A DNA stretch of 64,000 nucleotides from Candidatus Binatia bacterium (GTDB taxonomy: Bacteria; Desulfobacterota; Binatia; UBA12015): positions 310,001-374,000 of the forward strand of contig JAQWRY010000086.1 in the NCBI GenBank assembly GCA_029243485.1. Reading direction: 5' to 3'. Numbering within the stretch: the stretch's first letter is position 1; every line of letters starts with the position of its first letter. The notes below the pieces were generated by a model that saw nothing but the letters and a program-made list of their open reading frames with translations, ran no database searches and had not been told where the DNA came from. Positions 15,355 through 24,037 of this stretch are shown here, piece after piece. Position numbers and translations under genes: made by a program.

Positions 15355-16757
15355 GCGAACCGCGAGATCTAGCCATCGTCATCCTCGCCGCCGGAAAGGG
15401 CACGCGGATGAAATCCGCGCACGCGAAGGTCCTTCACCCGCTCGGCGGCCGGGCCCTCGTGCGGCACGTGCTCGACACGTGCAGACCGCTCGGCGCCGGG
15501 CGCACAGTCGTGGTCGTGGGCCACCAGGCTGAGACCGTCGAGAAGGCCTGTGACGGCTACGGCGCGAAGTTCGCATTGCAGACTGAGCAGCGCGGTACGG
15601 GCCACGCGGTTCTGATCGCGCGAGACGCCGCCTTGGGCGCTTTTCGGGGCGACGTGGTCGTTCTCTACGGAGACGTGCCGCTCCTCACCGAGGGCACGAT
15701 CCGACGACTGCTGGCGAAGCACCGCTCGACCGGGTCCGCCGTGAGCCTGCTCACGTCGGTGCTGGAGAACCCGTTCGGCTACGGCCGAATCATCCGCGAC
15801 GACAGCGGTGCGCTCGTCCGGATCATCGAAGAAAAGGACGCAACGCCCGAGGAACGGCTGATCCAGGAGTCGAATCCGGGCATCTACTGCATCCAGTCCG
15901 AGTTCCTGTTCCAAGCGCTCGACCGTCTGAAGCCCAACAACGCTCAGGGCGAACTCTACCTCACCGACGTCATCGGACTCGCGGTGGACGACGGGAAGCC
16001 GGTCGCGACGGAACCGGTCGACGGCGACGAAGTCGTCGGGATCAACTCCCGCGCCGACCTCGCGGGTCTCGAAGGCGTGCTGCGCCAGATCACCGTCCGC
16101 CGCCATCTCGACGCCGGCGTGTCCTTCCTCGACCCGACCACGGTCTGGATCGAGGCCGATGTGACGATTGGGCCGGACACCGTGATCGGGCCCATGGTGC
16201 AGCTCCGCGGCCAGACGAAGATCGGCCGCGACTGCACGGTCGACGGAAACGCCTTCCTCGTCGACGCGGAAATCGACGACGAGGTCCACCTCCGCTCCAA
16301 CGTCGTGCTCTCCGAGTGCAAAGTCGCCAAGCGCTCCGTCGTCGGGCCGTTCTCGCACCTGCGGCCCGGGGCCGACCTGGGGCAGGACGTCCACGTCGGG
16401 AACTTCGTCGAAGTGAAGAAGTCCGTCGTGGGCAACGGCACCAAGGCCAATCACCTCGCCTACATTGGGGACGCCACCATCGGGACCGAGACGAACATCG
16501 GCGCCGGCACAATCACCTGCAATTACGACGGGTTCGTAAAGCACCCGACGATCATCGGCGACCGGGTCCAGATCGGCAGCGACAGCCAATTGGTCGCCCC
16601 GGTGACGATCGCAGATGACGCCTACGTGGCTACCGGTACGACCGTCCGCCACGACGTCGAGGCGGGCGCGCTGGCCTTCAATCCCAAGCCAGATCAACGC
16701 CGGGCCGGGTGGGTCGCACCCTTCCGGGAGCGGAAAAAGCGCGAGAAGAACGGCTGA
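15351..16757 (+). CDS. glmU: Bifunctional UDP-GlcNAc pyrophosphorylase / GlcN-1-P acetyltransferase
   Basis: 468 residues, the normal GlmU length. The N-terminal uridyltransferase has LAAGKGTRMKS at about residues 10-20, QTEQRGTGHAV and LYGDVPLLT. From about residue 255 a left-handed beta-helix of hexapeptide repeats forms the acetyltransferase, with FSHLRPGADLGQDVHVGNFVEVKKS and AHLAYIGDATIGTETNIGAGTITCNYDG-type segments. It makes UDP-GlcNAc for peptidoglycan and lipopolysaccharide. The start overlaps the BMP gene (ATGA). glmS follows 113 bases downstream on the same strand, so both ends of the amino-sugar pathway sit together. Confidence 0.97.
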   Translation: MSEPRDLAIVILAAGKGTRMKSAHAKVLHPLGGRALVRHVLDTCRPLGAGRTVVVVGHQAETVEKACDGYGAKFALQTEQRGTGHAVLIARDAALGAFRGDVVVLYGDVPLLTEGTIRRLLAKHRSTGSAVSLLTSVLENPFGYGRIIRDDSGALVRIIEEKDATPEERLIQESNPGIYCIQSEFLFQALDRLKPNNAQGELYLTDVIGLAVDDGKPVATEPVDGDEVVGINSRADLAGLEGVLRQITVRRHLDAGVSFLDPTTVWIEADVTIGPDTVIGPMVQLRGQTKIGRDCTVDGNAFLVDAEIDDEVHLRSNVVLSECKVAKRSVVGPFSHLRPGADLGQDVHVGNFVEVKKSVVGNGTKANHLAYIGDATIGTETNIGAGTITCNYDGFVKHPTIIGDRVQIGSDSQLVAPVTIADDAYVATGTTVRHDVEAGALAFNPKPDQRRAGWVAPFRERKKREKNG

Positions 16758-16870
16758 ATCCCCGACGGACCCGTTCGCCTCCCGCTAAAGAACCGCATTG
16801 CCCCGGACGATTTATCCACGATACAGTTGCGGATTCGCTGCCAGGCAGGCGGCGTGCGGAGTCGAATCAT

Positions 16871-18700
16871 ATGTGCGGAATCATGGGTTACATCGGTGAG
16901 CAGGAAGCGAGCCGGATTCTGGTCGGCGGCCTACGCCTGCTCGAGTATCGCGGCTATGACTCCGCGGGCGTCGCGACCCTGGTAGACGGGAACATCGAGG
17001 TCCGTCGGTCCGTCGGAAAGCTCGTGAACCTCGAAGGTCTGCTCGCCGAGACGCCCCTCACCGGCAACATCGGGATCGGCCACACCCGCTGGGCGACCCA
17101 CGGGCCGCCATCCGAAGAGAACGCCCACCCTCACCGCGCCGGGCAGGTCGTCGTGATCCACAACGGGATCATCGAGAACTACCTCGAGCTGAAGGAGGAC
17201 CTCGTCAAAAAGGGCCGCACCTTCCAGTCCGAGACGGACACCGAGGTCATCTCCCAGCTCATCGACGAGCACATGACCCAGGGGATGGACTTCACGACCG
17301 CGGCCCGGACCGCCGTAAAGCAGCTCGAAGGCTCGTTTGCGATCGTCACGTTCTGCCAAGGTGACAAGAACCGCCTGCTGACGTTCAAGACCGCGACGCC
17401 CATCGTGATCGGCCTGGGAGAGGGCGAGAACTTCGTCGCGTCCGACGTGCCCGCAATCCTCGAGCACACCCGCAACGTCCTCTTCCTCGAGGACGGCGAC
17501 ATGGCCGAGGTCACCCGCGAAGGCGTGACCGTCACCACGTTCGACGGCGAACCCGTAAAGAGGGAGCCCAAGCGCATCACCTGGGACCCGATCACAGCGC
17601 AGAAGGGCGGCTACAAGCACTTCTTGCTCAAGGAGATCAACGAGCAGCCGCAAGCTCTCATCGACACGATGCTCGGCCGCATTCGCCAAGAGGAGGGCAC
17701 CGTTTCCCTTCCGGAGCTCGACGAACTCGGAAGCGACTGGTCCAAGATCGACCGAATCTATCTCACGGCCTGCGGTACCGCGTGGCACTCGTGCCTGGTG
17801 GGCAAGTTCCTCTTGGAGGAGATGGCCCGCATCCCGGTCGACGTCGACTACGCGAGTGAGCTTCGATACCGAAAGCCGATCCTCGGCCCACGTTCCCTGC
17901 TGATAGCGGTCTCCCAGTCGGGCGAAACGGCGGACACGCTCGCCGCCGTCGAAGAAGCCGCGGCGTCGGGCTCCAAGGTACTGTCGATCTGCAACGTGGT
18001 CGACGCGTCGATTCCGAGGAAGGCCGACGCCGTCGTCTACACGCACGCCGGACCGGAAATCTCGGTCGCCAGCACCAAGGCGTTCACCACGCAGCTCACT
18101 TCGCTCTACCTCCTGTCGCTCCACGTCGGCCGCCAGCTCGGTCGGTTCGACGAAGGGAAAGGGCGCGCGCTCGTGCACGATCTCGTGAAGCTCCCGAGCC
18201 TCATCGAAGAGACCCTCACGCGCGGCAAACAAATCGAGAAGATCGCCAAGAAGTACGGCCACGCGAGCGACTTCCTGTTCCTCGGCCGCGGCATCAACTA
18301 CCCGATCGCGCTCGAGGGCGCGCTCAAGTTGAAGGAGATTTCCTACATCCACGCCGAGGGGTATCCCGCCGGCGAGATGAAGCACGGCCCCATTGCGCTC
18401 ATCGACGAGCAGCTTCCGGTCGTGGTGCTCCTGCCCCGTGACGAGATGTACTCCAAGACGCTGTCGAACCTCAAAGAGGTAGAGGCCCGCGGCGGGCGGA
18501 TCATTGCGATCACCGACTCTCCGAGCCCGGAGCTCGAGGAGATCGCCTGGGAGGTCGTGACGATCCCCGAGGTGAACCACCTCCTCACGCCGATTCTATT
18601 GTCGATCCCGCTGCAGCTGCTCGCGTACTACGTCGCGATGTACCGCGGCACCGACGTCGACCAGCCGCGCAATCTCGCAAAGAGCGTCACGGTCGAGTAG
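16871..18700 (+). CDS. glmS: Glutamine-fructose-6-phosphate aminotransferase
   Basis: 609 residues, typical of GlmS. The start at ATG 16871 gives MCGIMGYIG, and the N-terminal Cys2 becomes the amidotransferase nucleophile after Met removal. This rules out the longer upstream frame. The glutaminase half includes GHTRWATHG. The C-terminal SIS halves include TACGTAWHS, SQSGETADT and the LGRGINYPIALEGALKLKEISY region, ending RNLAKSVTVE as in the family. It converts fructose-6-P and Gln to GlcN-6-P, feeding GlmM and GlmU. Many genomes regulate glmS with a ribozyme, but the 113-bp leader here shows no recognisable one. Confidence 0.97.
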   Translation: MCGIMGYIGEQEASRILVGGLRLLEYRGYDSAGVATLVDGNIEVRRSVGKLVNLEGLLAETPLTGNIGIGHTRWATHGPPSEENAHPHRAGQVVVIHNGIIENYLELKEDLVKKGRTFQSETDTEVISQLIDEHMTQGMDFTTAARTAVKQLEGSFAIVTFCQGDKNRLLTFKTATPIVIGLGEGENFVASDVPAILEHTRNVLFLEDGDMAEVTREGVTVTTFDGEPVKREPKRITWDPITAQKGGYKHFLLKEINEQPQALIDTMLGRIRQEEGTVSLPELDELGSDWSKIDRIYLTACGTAWHSCLVGKFLLEEMARIPVDVDYASELRYRKPILGPRSLLIAVSQSGETADTLAAVEEAAASGSKVLSICNVVDASIPRKADAVVYTHAGPEISVASTKAFTTQLTSLYLLSLHVGRQLGRFDEGKGRALVHDLVKLPSLIEETLTRGKQIEKIAKKYGHASDFLFLGRGINYPIALEGALKLKEISYIHAEGYPAGEMKHGPIALIDEQLPVVVLLPRDEMYSKTLSNLKEVEARGGRIIAITDSPSPELEEIAWEVVTIPEVNHLLTPILLSIPLQLLAYYVAMYRGTDVDQPRNLAKSVTVE

Positions 18701-18715
18701 CCCGGCGGCGCGAGG

Positions 18716-19924
18716 TCACGGGATCGTCCCGTCCTCCTTCATGCCACCGATCTTCTCCCAGTCGTAGCCGAGTTCGAGGAGGACCTCCTCGGTGTTCTGG
18801 CCGACCTCGGGCGCGGTGCGTCCGGGGGCTCCCGGGGTGCCGAGAAAGTCGACCGGTGTGGCGAGTTGCTCCGGCTCACCGGCCGCGCCATCGAACGGCA
18901 CGACGCCCCCGCTCGCGCGAACCTGCGGATCGTCCGCGACCTCGTTCGCCGTCTGCACGGGGGCCCACCAGACGTTCTCACGCTCGAAGATATCCGCCCA
19001 TTCGTCACGGGTCTTCGTGGCGAAGATCTCGTCGAGGAGCCCGACGAGCCATCGTCCGTTCGTCCGCCGGGTGACGATGTTCATCGTACGCTCGTCGGCG
19101 ACAAGATCCGGGCGCTCGATCGCGCGGCAGACGTCGGGCCAGTGGCGATCGGCCTCGAGACAAATCAGCCAGAACCAGCGCCCGCAGGAGGCGCGATAGC
19201 CATTGGAGATCGGATTCGGCGCGGCTTCCCGCGGGCTGGGCGGCGCTACGTCTGCGCCGAAACGAAGCTTCGTCGCGACGTCCCAGCCAACGACGTACAT
19301 CCCTGTCCGCAGAAGCGACGTGGCGACGTGCTGGCCCTCGCCCGTGCGCCCGCGCGCGACCAGGGCGGCGCAGATGGCCGAAGACGCCGAGATCGCCGTC
19401 GTATGATCGCCCATGCCCCCCCGCTGCATCGGCGGGGTGCCGCCGGGCAGCGTGAGCATCCCGGCAACGCCTGCCCGGGACCAGAACGCGCCGATGTCGT
19501 AGGCCGCCCGATCCCGATCGGGCCCCTCGATGCCGTAACCGGTGACCGAACAGTACACGAGCTTGTGGTTGCGGCCCGACAGCGTCGCGTAGTCCAGGCC
19601 CATTCGCTCGAGCGCACCGGGGCGCAGATTGGAGAGGAACACATCCGCGCCATCGCAGAGCTCCCGCGCGATCTCCCGGCCTTCCTCCCGCTTTAAATCC
19701 AGCGCGATGGAGCGCTTCCCCCGATTGTCGAGCTCGAACGGGGGATTGAAGGGAAGGTCGATCCCCACGGCGGTGACGAAGACCCCGCGCATGGGGTCGC
19801 CGCCTTTGGGCGGCTCGATCTTCACGACGTCGGCCCCCCAGTCCGCCAGAATGCCGCCCGTCGCCGGCCCGGCGACCCAGAATCCCAGTTCTACGACTTT
19901 AATGCCCTCGAGTGGCCCTGCCAT
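18716..19924 (-). CDS. Class III CoA-transferase (CaiB/BaiF family)
   Basis: 402 residues starting [20 protein letters not shown] at the ATG complementary to 19922-19924. The frame stays open upstream, but that part is antisense to ribBX and was discarded. Family marks are the glycine-rich start, [38 protein letters not shown] and [12 protein letters not shown], where the Asp should be the residue that forms the acyl anhydride with the substrate. It moves CoA between carboxylic acids in the cytoplasm. It is convergent with glmS (15 bases apart) and divergent from ribBX. The substrate cannot be told. Confidence 0.9.
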   Translation of the reverse strand: MAGPLEGIKVVELGFWVAGPATGGILADWGADVVKIEPPKGGDPMRGVFVTAVGIDLPFNPPFELDNRGKRSIALDLKREEGREIARELCDGADVFLSNLRPGALERMGLDYATLSGRNHKLVYCSVTGYGIEGPDRDRAAYDIGAFWSRAGVAGMLTLPGGTPPMQRGGMGDHTTAISASSAICAALVARGRTGEGQHVATSLLRTGMYVVGWDVATKLRFGADVAPPSPREAAPNPISNGYRASCGRWFWLICLEADRHWPDVCRAIERPDLVADERTMNIVTRRTNGRWLVGLLDEIFATKTRDEWADIFERENVWWAPVQTANEVADDPQVRASGGVVPFDGAAGEPEQLATPVDFLGTPGAPGRTAPEVGQNTEEVLLELGYDWEKIGGMKEDGTIP

Positions 19925-20015
19925 GGCGGATTGGTCCGGCAACTCGGGCCACAACGCAAGCCGCTGGGAGGCGGGTTGCGCCGCCGAGAGCCCCGGCGCT
20001 ACGTTTTCCTTCGAA

Positions 20016-21197
20016 ATGTCCAGTATTTCCCCAAACGACGGCAGCCCCCAGGAAACCGAGTCCGGCTCGATCGCCACGATCGAAGAGGCGATCGCCGAGT
20101 ACCGCGCCGGCCGGATGGTCATCGTGCTCGACGACGAGGATCGAGAGAACGAGGGCGATCTCTGCATGGCCGCGGAGAAGGTCACGCCCGAGGCGATCAA
20201 CTTCATGGCGAAGGAGGGCCGCGGGCTGATCTGCCTGCCGGTCACCGGCCAAAAGCTCGCGGAGCTCGGCCTGCCGATGATGGTGTCCGAGAATACGGCG
20301 CCGCTGGGCACCGCCTTCACGGTCTCGATCGACGCCCGGCACGGCGTCGGCGCCGGCATTTCGGCGGCCGACCGCTCACAAACGATCCTCACGGCCATCC
20401 GCGACGGCGCCCTTCCGTCCGACATCCGCACGCCCGGGCACATCTTCCCGCTGCGCGCCCGCGATGGCGGGGTCCTGGTGAGGACCGGCCAGACCGAGGC
20501 CGCCGTCGACCTCGCCCGCCTAGCCGGCCTCAAGCCGGCCGGGGTGATCTGCGAGATCATGAAGACCGACGGCACGATGGCCCGCCTCCCCGATCTCAAG
20601 ATCTTCGCGAAGAAACACAACCTGAAGCTCGTCACGATCGCTGACCTGATCGGTTACCGGCTGAAGAACGACTCCCTGGTCCACCGGATCGCGGAGGCGC
20701 CGCTTCCAACCGCATTCGGTGGGGAGTTCAAGGCCTGCGTCTACCGAAGCGACGTCGACGGCGGCGAGCACCTGGCCCTCGTGAAGGGCGACGTCACCCC
20801 CGAGAAGCCGACCCTCGTGCGGGCCCACGCCGAGTACCTGCCGGGAGACGTCTTCGCCTCGGTGAAGCGCAACACGGGGGACCTCCTGCACCGCTCGATG
20901 AAGATGATCGCGGACGAGGGGTGCGGCGTCGTGCTCTACCTGAAAAGGGACCCCGGCTCGGAAATGTTCGCTCCGCGGGGCGACGCCTCGACCAAAGAAG
21001 ACGGCACCGACAAGGCCCGGCCGAGCACCATGTCGTCGGAGCGACTCAGCGAGTTCCGCGAGTACGGGATCGGCGCTCAGATCCTGCGCGACGTCGGCGT
21101 CGGGAAGATTCGGCTGCTCAGCAACTTCCGCCGTCGCCTGGTGAATCTGCCCGGCTACGCGCTGGAGATCGTCGAGACCGTCCCGCTGGACGTCTAG
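20016..21197 (+). CDS. ribBX: RibBX-type protein: DHBP synthase with degenerate GTP cyclohydrolase II-like domain
   Basis: 393 residues. The N-terminal domain (about 18-215) is a complete 3,4-dihydroxy-2-butanone-4-phosphate synthase, with [10 protein letters not shown] at 39-48 and [15 protein letters not shown] at about 139-153. It turns ribulose-5-P into the four-carbon riboflavin precursor. The C-terminal domain is GCHII-like by fold ([33 protein letters not shown]). All three zinc cysteines are gone: where active enzymes have SECLTGDVFGSLRCDCG this has [18 protein letters not shown]. Such RibBX variants are known in proteobacteria and a separate ribA is then expected elsewhere. The ATG at 20016 is the first sensible start. 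It is divergent from the CoA-transferase gene by 91 bases. Confidence 0.88.
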   Translation: MSSISPNDGSPQETESGSIATIEEAIAEYRAGRMVIVLDDEDRENEGDLCMAAEKVTPEAINFMAKEGRGLICLPVTGQKLAELGLPMMVSENTAPLGTAFTVSIDARHGVGAGISAADRSQTILTAIRDGALPSDIRTPGHIFPLRARDGGVLVRTGQTEAAVDLARLAGLKPAGVICEIMKTDGTMARLPDLKIFAKKHNLKLVTIADLIGYRLKNDSLVHRIAEAPLPTAFGGEFKACVYRSDVDGGEHLALVKGDVTPEKPTLVRAHAEYLPGDVFASVKRNTGDLLHRSMKMIADEGCGVVLYLKRDPGSEMFAPRGDASTKEDGTDKARPSTMSSERLSEFREYGIGAQILRDVGVGKIRLLSNFRRRLVNLPGYALEIVETVPLDV

Positions 21198-21202
21198 CCG
21201 GG

Positions 21203-21221
21203 CGAGGACACCGCGTCCTCG
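21203..21221 (+). terminator. Possible terminator after ribBX
   Basis: A perfect 7-bp stem (CGAGGAC/GTCCTCG) with loop ACCGC begins five bases after the ribBX stop. No U-tract follows, so the call is weak. The rest of the gap to 21463 holds only a 35-codon GTG frame at about 21282 that I do not support as a gene. Confidence 0.4.
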
Positions 21222-21463
21222 ACGAGTGCCGCGAAAAACGGCTGAGGTCAGGCCGAATCTGCCGCTAGAGGCCGGATCGACCGTGAGCACCGAGGCCTAC
21301 TTCGCACGCGTCAGGGGTTCACTAGAGGCCAAAGTCCCGTCGCACTGCACACTTAGTTTCTTGCATCGAGCAGACCTTAGCTTCCCTTAGCTTCGGCCTC
21401 GGAAATCGCGAGCTTCTTCAGGTGGGACCCCGGCCCACGAGCCTGAGGATTAAGCCGTGCCGG

Positions 21464-22045
21464 TCAGCGCTTCGGGAACGACTCGAGACCGATCAAGAAA
21501 AAATTCGTGTTGAGCCCCGCATTGGGGCCCTTGATCCCGGCGTTCGAAATGTGGCGGATGCGCCACGAGAGGGTCAGCGCGACCTGGTCGCTCAAAAACG
21601 TGTGGAGCCCCACGCCGACAAAGGAGGCGAACTCGAACGGCCCGGCCAGGTTGTGGCCCTGGAGGCCCGTGTACATCGCACCAACTCCGCCGATGCCGTA
21701 TGGAACAAATCGCTGCCCCGCATCGTAGTCCAACTTAAGAACGAGGGGAGCGATTCCAGCCTCAAAGGCGTCCCCCGGGGCGTCGAACACCCCGGCGATC
21801 CAGCCCTCCACGACCCATTTCAGGTTGAGGTCGTACTCGTGAAGGGGCTCGTCCACGGCGTCCGGCAGGAGCCAGGCGGCCCGACCGAACAGGGGCACCA
21901 GGAAGATGTCATCGTCCGATGGCCCGTAGCCCGAGAGCAGACCCCACTCCTGGACACCGGTCCGGTCCTCCCCGAGGGCCGGCAGCGCCCCGACCGAGGT
22001 CGCGGCAATCAAGATCGAGAGAAAGAGCCCAGAGATTCGTCGCAT
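21464..22045 (-). CDS. PagL-like lipid A deacylase / acyloxyacyl hydrolase
   Basis: 193 residues with a signal peptide (MRRISGLFLSILIAATSVGALPALG) and alternating beta strands that would form an eight-stranded outer-membrane barrel. The C-terminal segment RIRHISNAGIKGPNAGLN has the His-x-Ser arrangement of PagL catalytic sites, and the following Asn-rich stretch and the final strand FFLIGLESF fit the family. PagL removes the 3-O-acyl chain from lipid A at the outer membrane. Whether this one acts on lipid A is inferred. Its start codon is only 18 bases from that of the divergent dsbD gene, so the promoters must lie inside the opposite coding regions. Confidence 0.8.
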   Translation of the reverse strand: MRRISGLFLSILIAATSVGALPALGEDRTGVQEWGLLSGYGPSDDDIFLVPLFGRAAWLLPDAVDEPLHEYDLNLKWVVEGWIAGVFDAPGDAFEAGIAPLVLKLDYDAGQRFVPYGIGGVGAMYTGLQGHNLAGPFEFASFVGVGLHTFLSDQVALTLSWRIRHISNAGIKGPNAGLNTNFFLIGLESFPKR

Positions 22046-22063
22046 GCTAGCCTCGCCAGAAAG

Positions 22064-23914
22064 ATGAACATTCCCGAATTAACCCGAGACCCCAGGACCT
22101 GCAACCGCCCTGGCAACCGCCCTGGCAACCGCCCTGGCATCAGCCCTGGCGTCAGCGCAGGGGCCGGCTCGGCAACCGCGCTCGTGGTCTCCCTTGCCGT
22201 TCTACTCGCCGCCAGCGCGGCGCACGCGGGCCCTCCGGTCGTGAAGCTCGGCGGCCACATCGAAACCTCCGAGGCAGGGTCCGTGTCGGTTCGGGCGATC
22301 GTCGAGATCGCGTCGGGCTACCACATCAACGCGCACGTCCCCGACGAGCCGTTCCTAATCCCGACCGTCCTGACGCTGGGCGCAGACGGAATCGAGTTCG
22401 CGAAGCCCACCTACCCCGAGCCGGACTCGCAGGAATTCGAGTTCGCCCCCGACAAGCCGATGCTCGTGTACGACGGAACGATCGAGATCCTCGCCGGCGC
22501 GAGCCCGAAGCCCGACGGCCCCGTCCACGCCAAGCTCCGCTACCAGGCCTGCAACCACGAGCGATGCCTCCCGCCGACGACCGTCGAGGCCTTCCTCGGG
22601 AAGCGCAGCGCCGCCGCCGCCGGCGGGACCACGGCCCGTCTCGCCGGAACCGGTACGGACGACTCCTGGCTGTTCAGCTGGCTTCAGGGCGCGAGCCTGC
22701 CCGCCGCACTCGGCATGACGCTCCTGTTGGGCCTCACGCTGAACCTGACCCCGTGCGTCTACCCGCTGATCTCCGTCACTCTGGGCTTCTTCGGGACCCA
22801 GGCGAACGACGGCAAGAAACCCTGGCCCCTCGCGATCACCTACGTAATGGGCATCACCCTGAGCTTCGCCGCGTTGGGCGTGACGGCCTCGCTAGCCGGA
22901 GGCCTCTTCGGCGCTCCGCTCCAGCACCCGGCCGTCCTGGTGAGCCTGGCCCTCCTGCTGGGGACACTCTCGATGTCGAGCTTCGGGTTCTTCGAGCTCC
23001 GCGCCCCCAGCGCTCTCATGACCCGTTTCGGGGGCGCCTCCACCGGGCTCGGTGGGGCGTTCCTCATGGGGCTCACAATGGGGATCGTCGCGGCACCGTG
23101 CATCGGGCCGGTGGTGCTCGGGCTACTGGTCTACGTGGGGTCCGAGCGCGACGTCTGGAAGGGTTTCCTGCTGTTCTCGTCGATGGGGCTCGGTATGGGG
23201 TTGCCCTATGTTTTTCTGGCGTCGGCGGCCGGATCGCTCGACAAGCTGCCCCGCTCGGGTGAATGGCTCTCCTGGATGAACCGTCTCTTCGGCGTGCTGC
23301 TCCTGGGTATGGCTGTCTACTTCGTGTCGCCTCTTATCGGCCACGACTTCATGCAGATCTTCTTCCCTCTCTTCGTCGCCGCGGCGGCGGTCTACCTCGG
23401 CTTCCTGGAACCGTCCGGACGCAGCCTCCGTGGGTTCACGATGGGCCGGCGCCTCGCGGGCTGCGCGGCGCTCGTGTTCGCCGCCTGGATCGGGCTCTCG
23501 TCCGCGCAAGCCGGCCCGGGAATCCAGTGGCAGCCCCTCACGCCCAAGGCGCTCGGTCGGGCCCTCACGGCGCGACAGCCGGCTATCGTGGAATTCTCGG
23601 CCGAATGGTGCCTGCCGTGCGTCGAGATGGAGCACTCGACCTTCACCGACCCGAACGTGCTTCGGGATGCGCGCCGCTTCTCGATGCTGCAGGCCGACGT
23701 CACGGAATCGAGCGACGAGAACGACCACCTCCTGGAGGAATTCGGCGTTCTCGGCGTCCCCACGATCATCTTCTACGACAGCGCCGGCCACGAGGTGGAC
23801 CGGGTCGTCGGCTACGTCGACGCCCAGGAGTTCCGCACGCTCATGCGACAGGTCGGGGGCGCGTCCGCCCCGGCACCCAAACCGCTGCCGCCGAAGATCG
23901 CCGAACCCGCCTGA
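22064..23914 (+). CDS. dsbD: Thiol:disulfide interchange protein DsbD-like
   Basis: 616 residues. An unusual Asn-Arg-Pro-Gly-rich N-tail precedes the signal anchor (LVVSLAVLLAASAAHA, ending about residue 58). The DsbD alpha-like periplasmic domain follows, with its Cys pair in YQACNHERCLPP. The CcdA-like membrane domain has one Cys in NLTPCVYPL and the other in VAAPCIGPV. The C-terminal thioredoxin domain has EWCLPC. Electrons pass from thioredoxin through the membrane cysteines to periplasmic partners. The start at 22064 is the first ATG after the divergent gene. It lacks a clear SD, so a later start is possible. A 114-bp inverted-repeat element follows the stop. Confidence 0.9.
   Translation: MNIPELTRDPRTCNRPGNRPGNRPGISPGVSAGAGSATALVVSLAVLLAASAAHAGPPVVKLGGHIETSEAGSVSVRAIVEIASGYHINAHVPDEPFLIPTVLTLGADGIEFAKPTYPEPDSQEFEFAPDKPMLVYDGTIEILAGASPKPDGPVHAKLRYQACNHERCLPPTTVEAFLGKRSAAAAGGTTARLAGTGTDDSWLFSWLQGASLPAALGMTLLLGLTLNLTPCVYPLISVTLGFFGTQANDGKKPWPLAITYVMGITLSFAALGVTASLAGGLFGAPLQHPAVLVSLALLLGTLSMSSFGFFELRAPSALMTRFGGASTGLGGAFLMGLTMGIVAAPCIGPVVLGLLVYVGSERDVWKGFLLFSSMGLGMGLPYVFLASAAGSLDKLPRSGEWLSWMNRLFGVLLLGMAVYFVSPLIGHDFMQIFFPLFVAAAAVYLGFLEPSGRSLRGFTMGRRLAGCAALVFAAWIGLSSAQAGPGIQWQPLTPKALGRALTARQPAIVEFSAEWCLPCVEMEHSTFTDPNVLRDARRFSMLQADVTESSDENDHLLEEFGVLGVPTIIFYDSAGHEVDRVVGYVDAQEFRTLMRQVGGASAPAPKPLPPKIAEPA
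22102..22149 (+). repeat. 12-bp tandem repeat within the dsbD N-terminus
   Basis: Three identical copies of CAACCGCCCTGG and a fourth diverged copy (CATCAGCCCTGG). They encode NRPG-NRPG-NRPG-ISPG ahead of the signal segment. This is probably replication slippage. Confidence 0.85.
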
Positions 23915-23922
23915 ACCGCTCT

Positions 23923-24036
23923 AGGAGCCTGACCCAAGATGGGTCGCGGCGATCATCGCGGCGCGGTCGCGAGCCGCAGGCGACCCACGAAGCGAGCGCG
24001 GATGGGTCGGCGTGAGCCATCTTGGGTCAGGCTCCT
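23923..24036. repeat. 114-bp MITE-like inverted-repeat element
   Basis: The first and last 20 bases (23923-23942 and 24017-24036, AGGAGCCTGACCCAAGATGG and its exact complement) form a perfect inverted repeat around a 74-bp GC-rich core that contains its own palindrome (GCGATCATCGC at about 23949-23960). It lies in the gap between the convergent dsbD stop (23914) and the stop codon of the GNAT gene (24038), where it can also act as a bidirectional terminator. No coding capacity. Confidence 0.8.
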
Positions 24037-24037
24037 C

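Noticed and set aside
16758-16870. Possible glmS ribozyme or riboswitch ahead of glmS
   Set aside because: The 113-bp leader is too short and lacks the conserved ribozyme core sequences.
16931-18580. 549-codon open frame on the minus strand
   Set aside because: Antisense to glmS, Arg/Asp/Val-rich shadow of a high-G+C gene; no family features.
19925-20635. N-terminal extension of the CoA-transferase frame
   Set aside because: This part is antisense to ribBX. The family start [14 protein letters not shown] at 19924 fits normal length.
21282-21389. 35-codon GTG frame after ribBX
   Set aside because: No SD, no recognisable sequence, in an otherwise non-coding gap.
22102-22149. Tandem 12-bp repeat considered as a CRISPR-like array
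   Set aside because: Units are contiguous with no spacers and stay in the dsbD frame.
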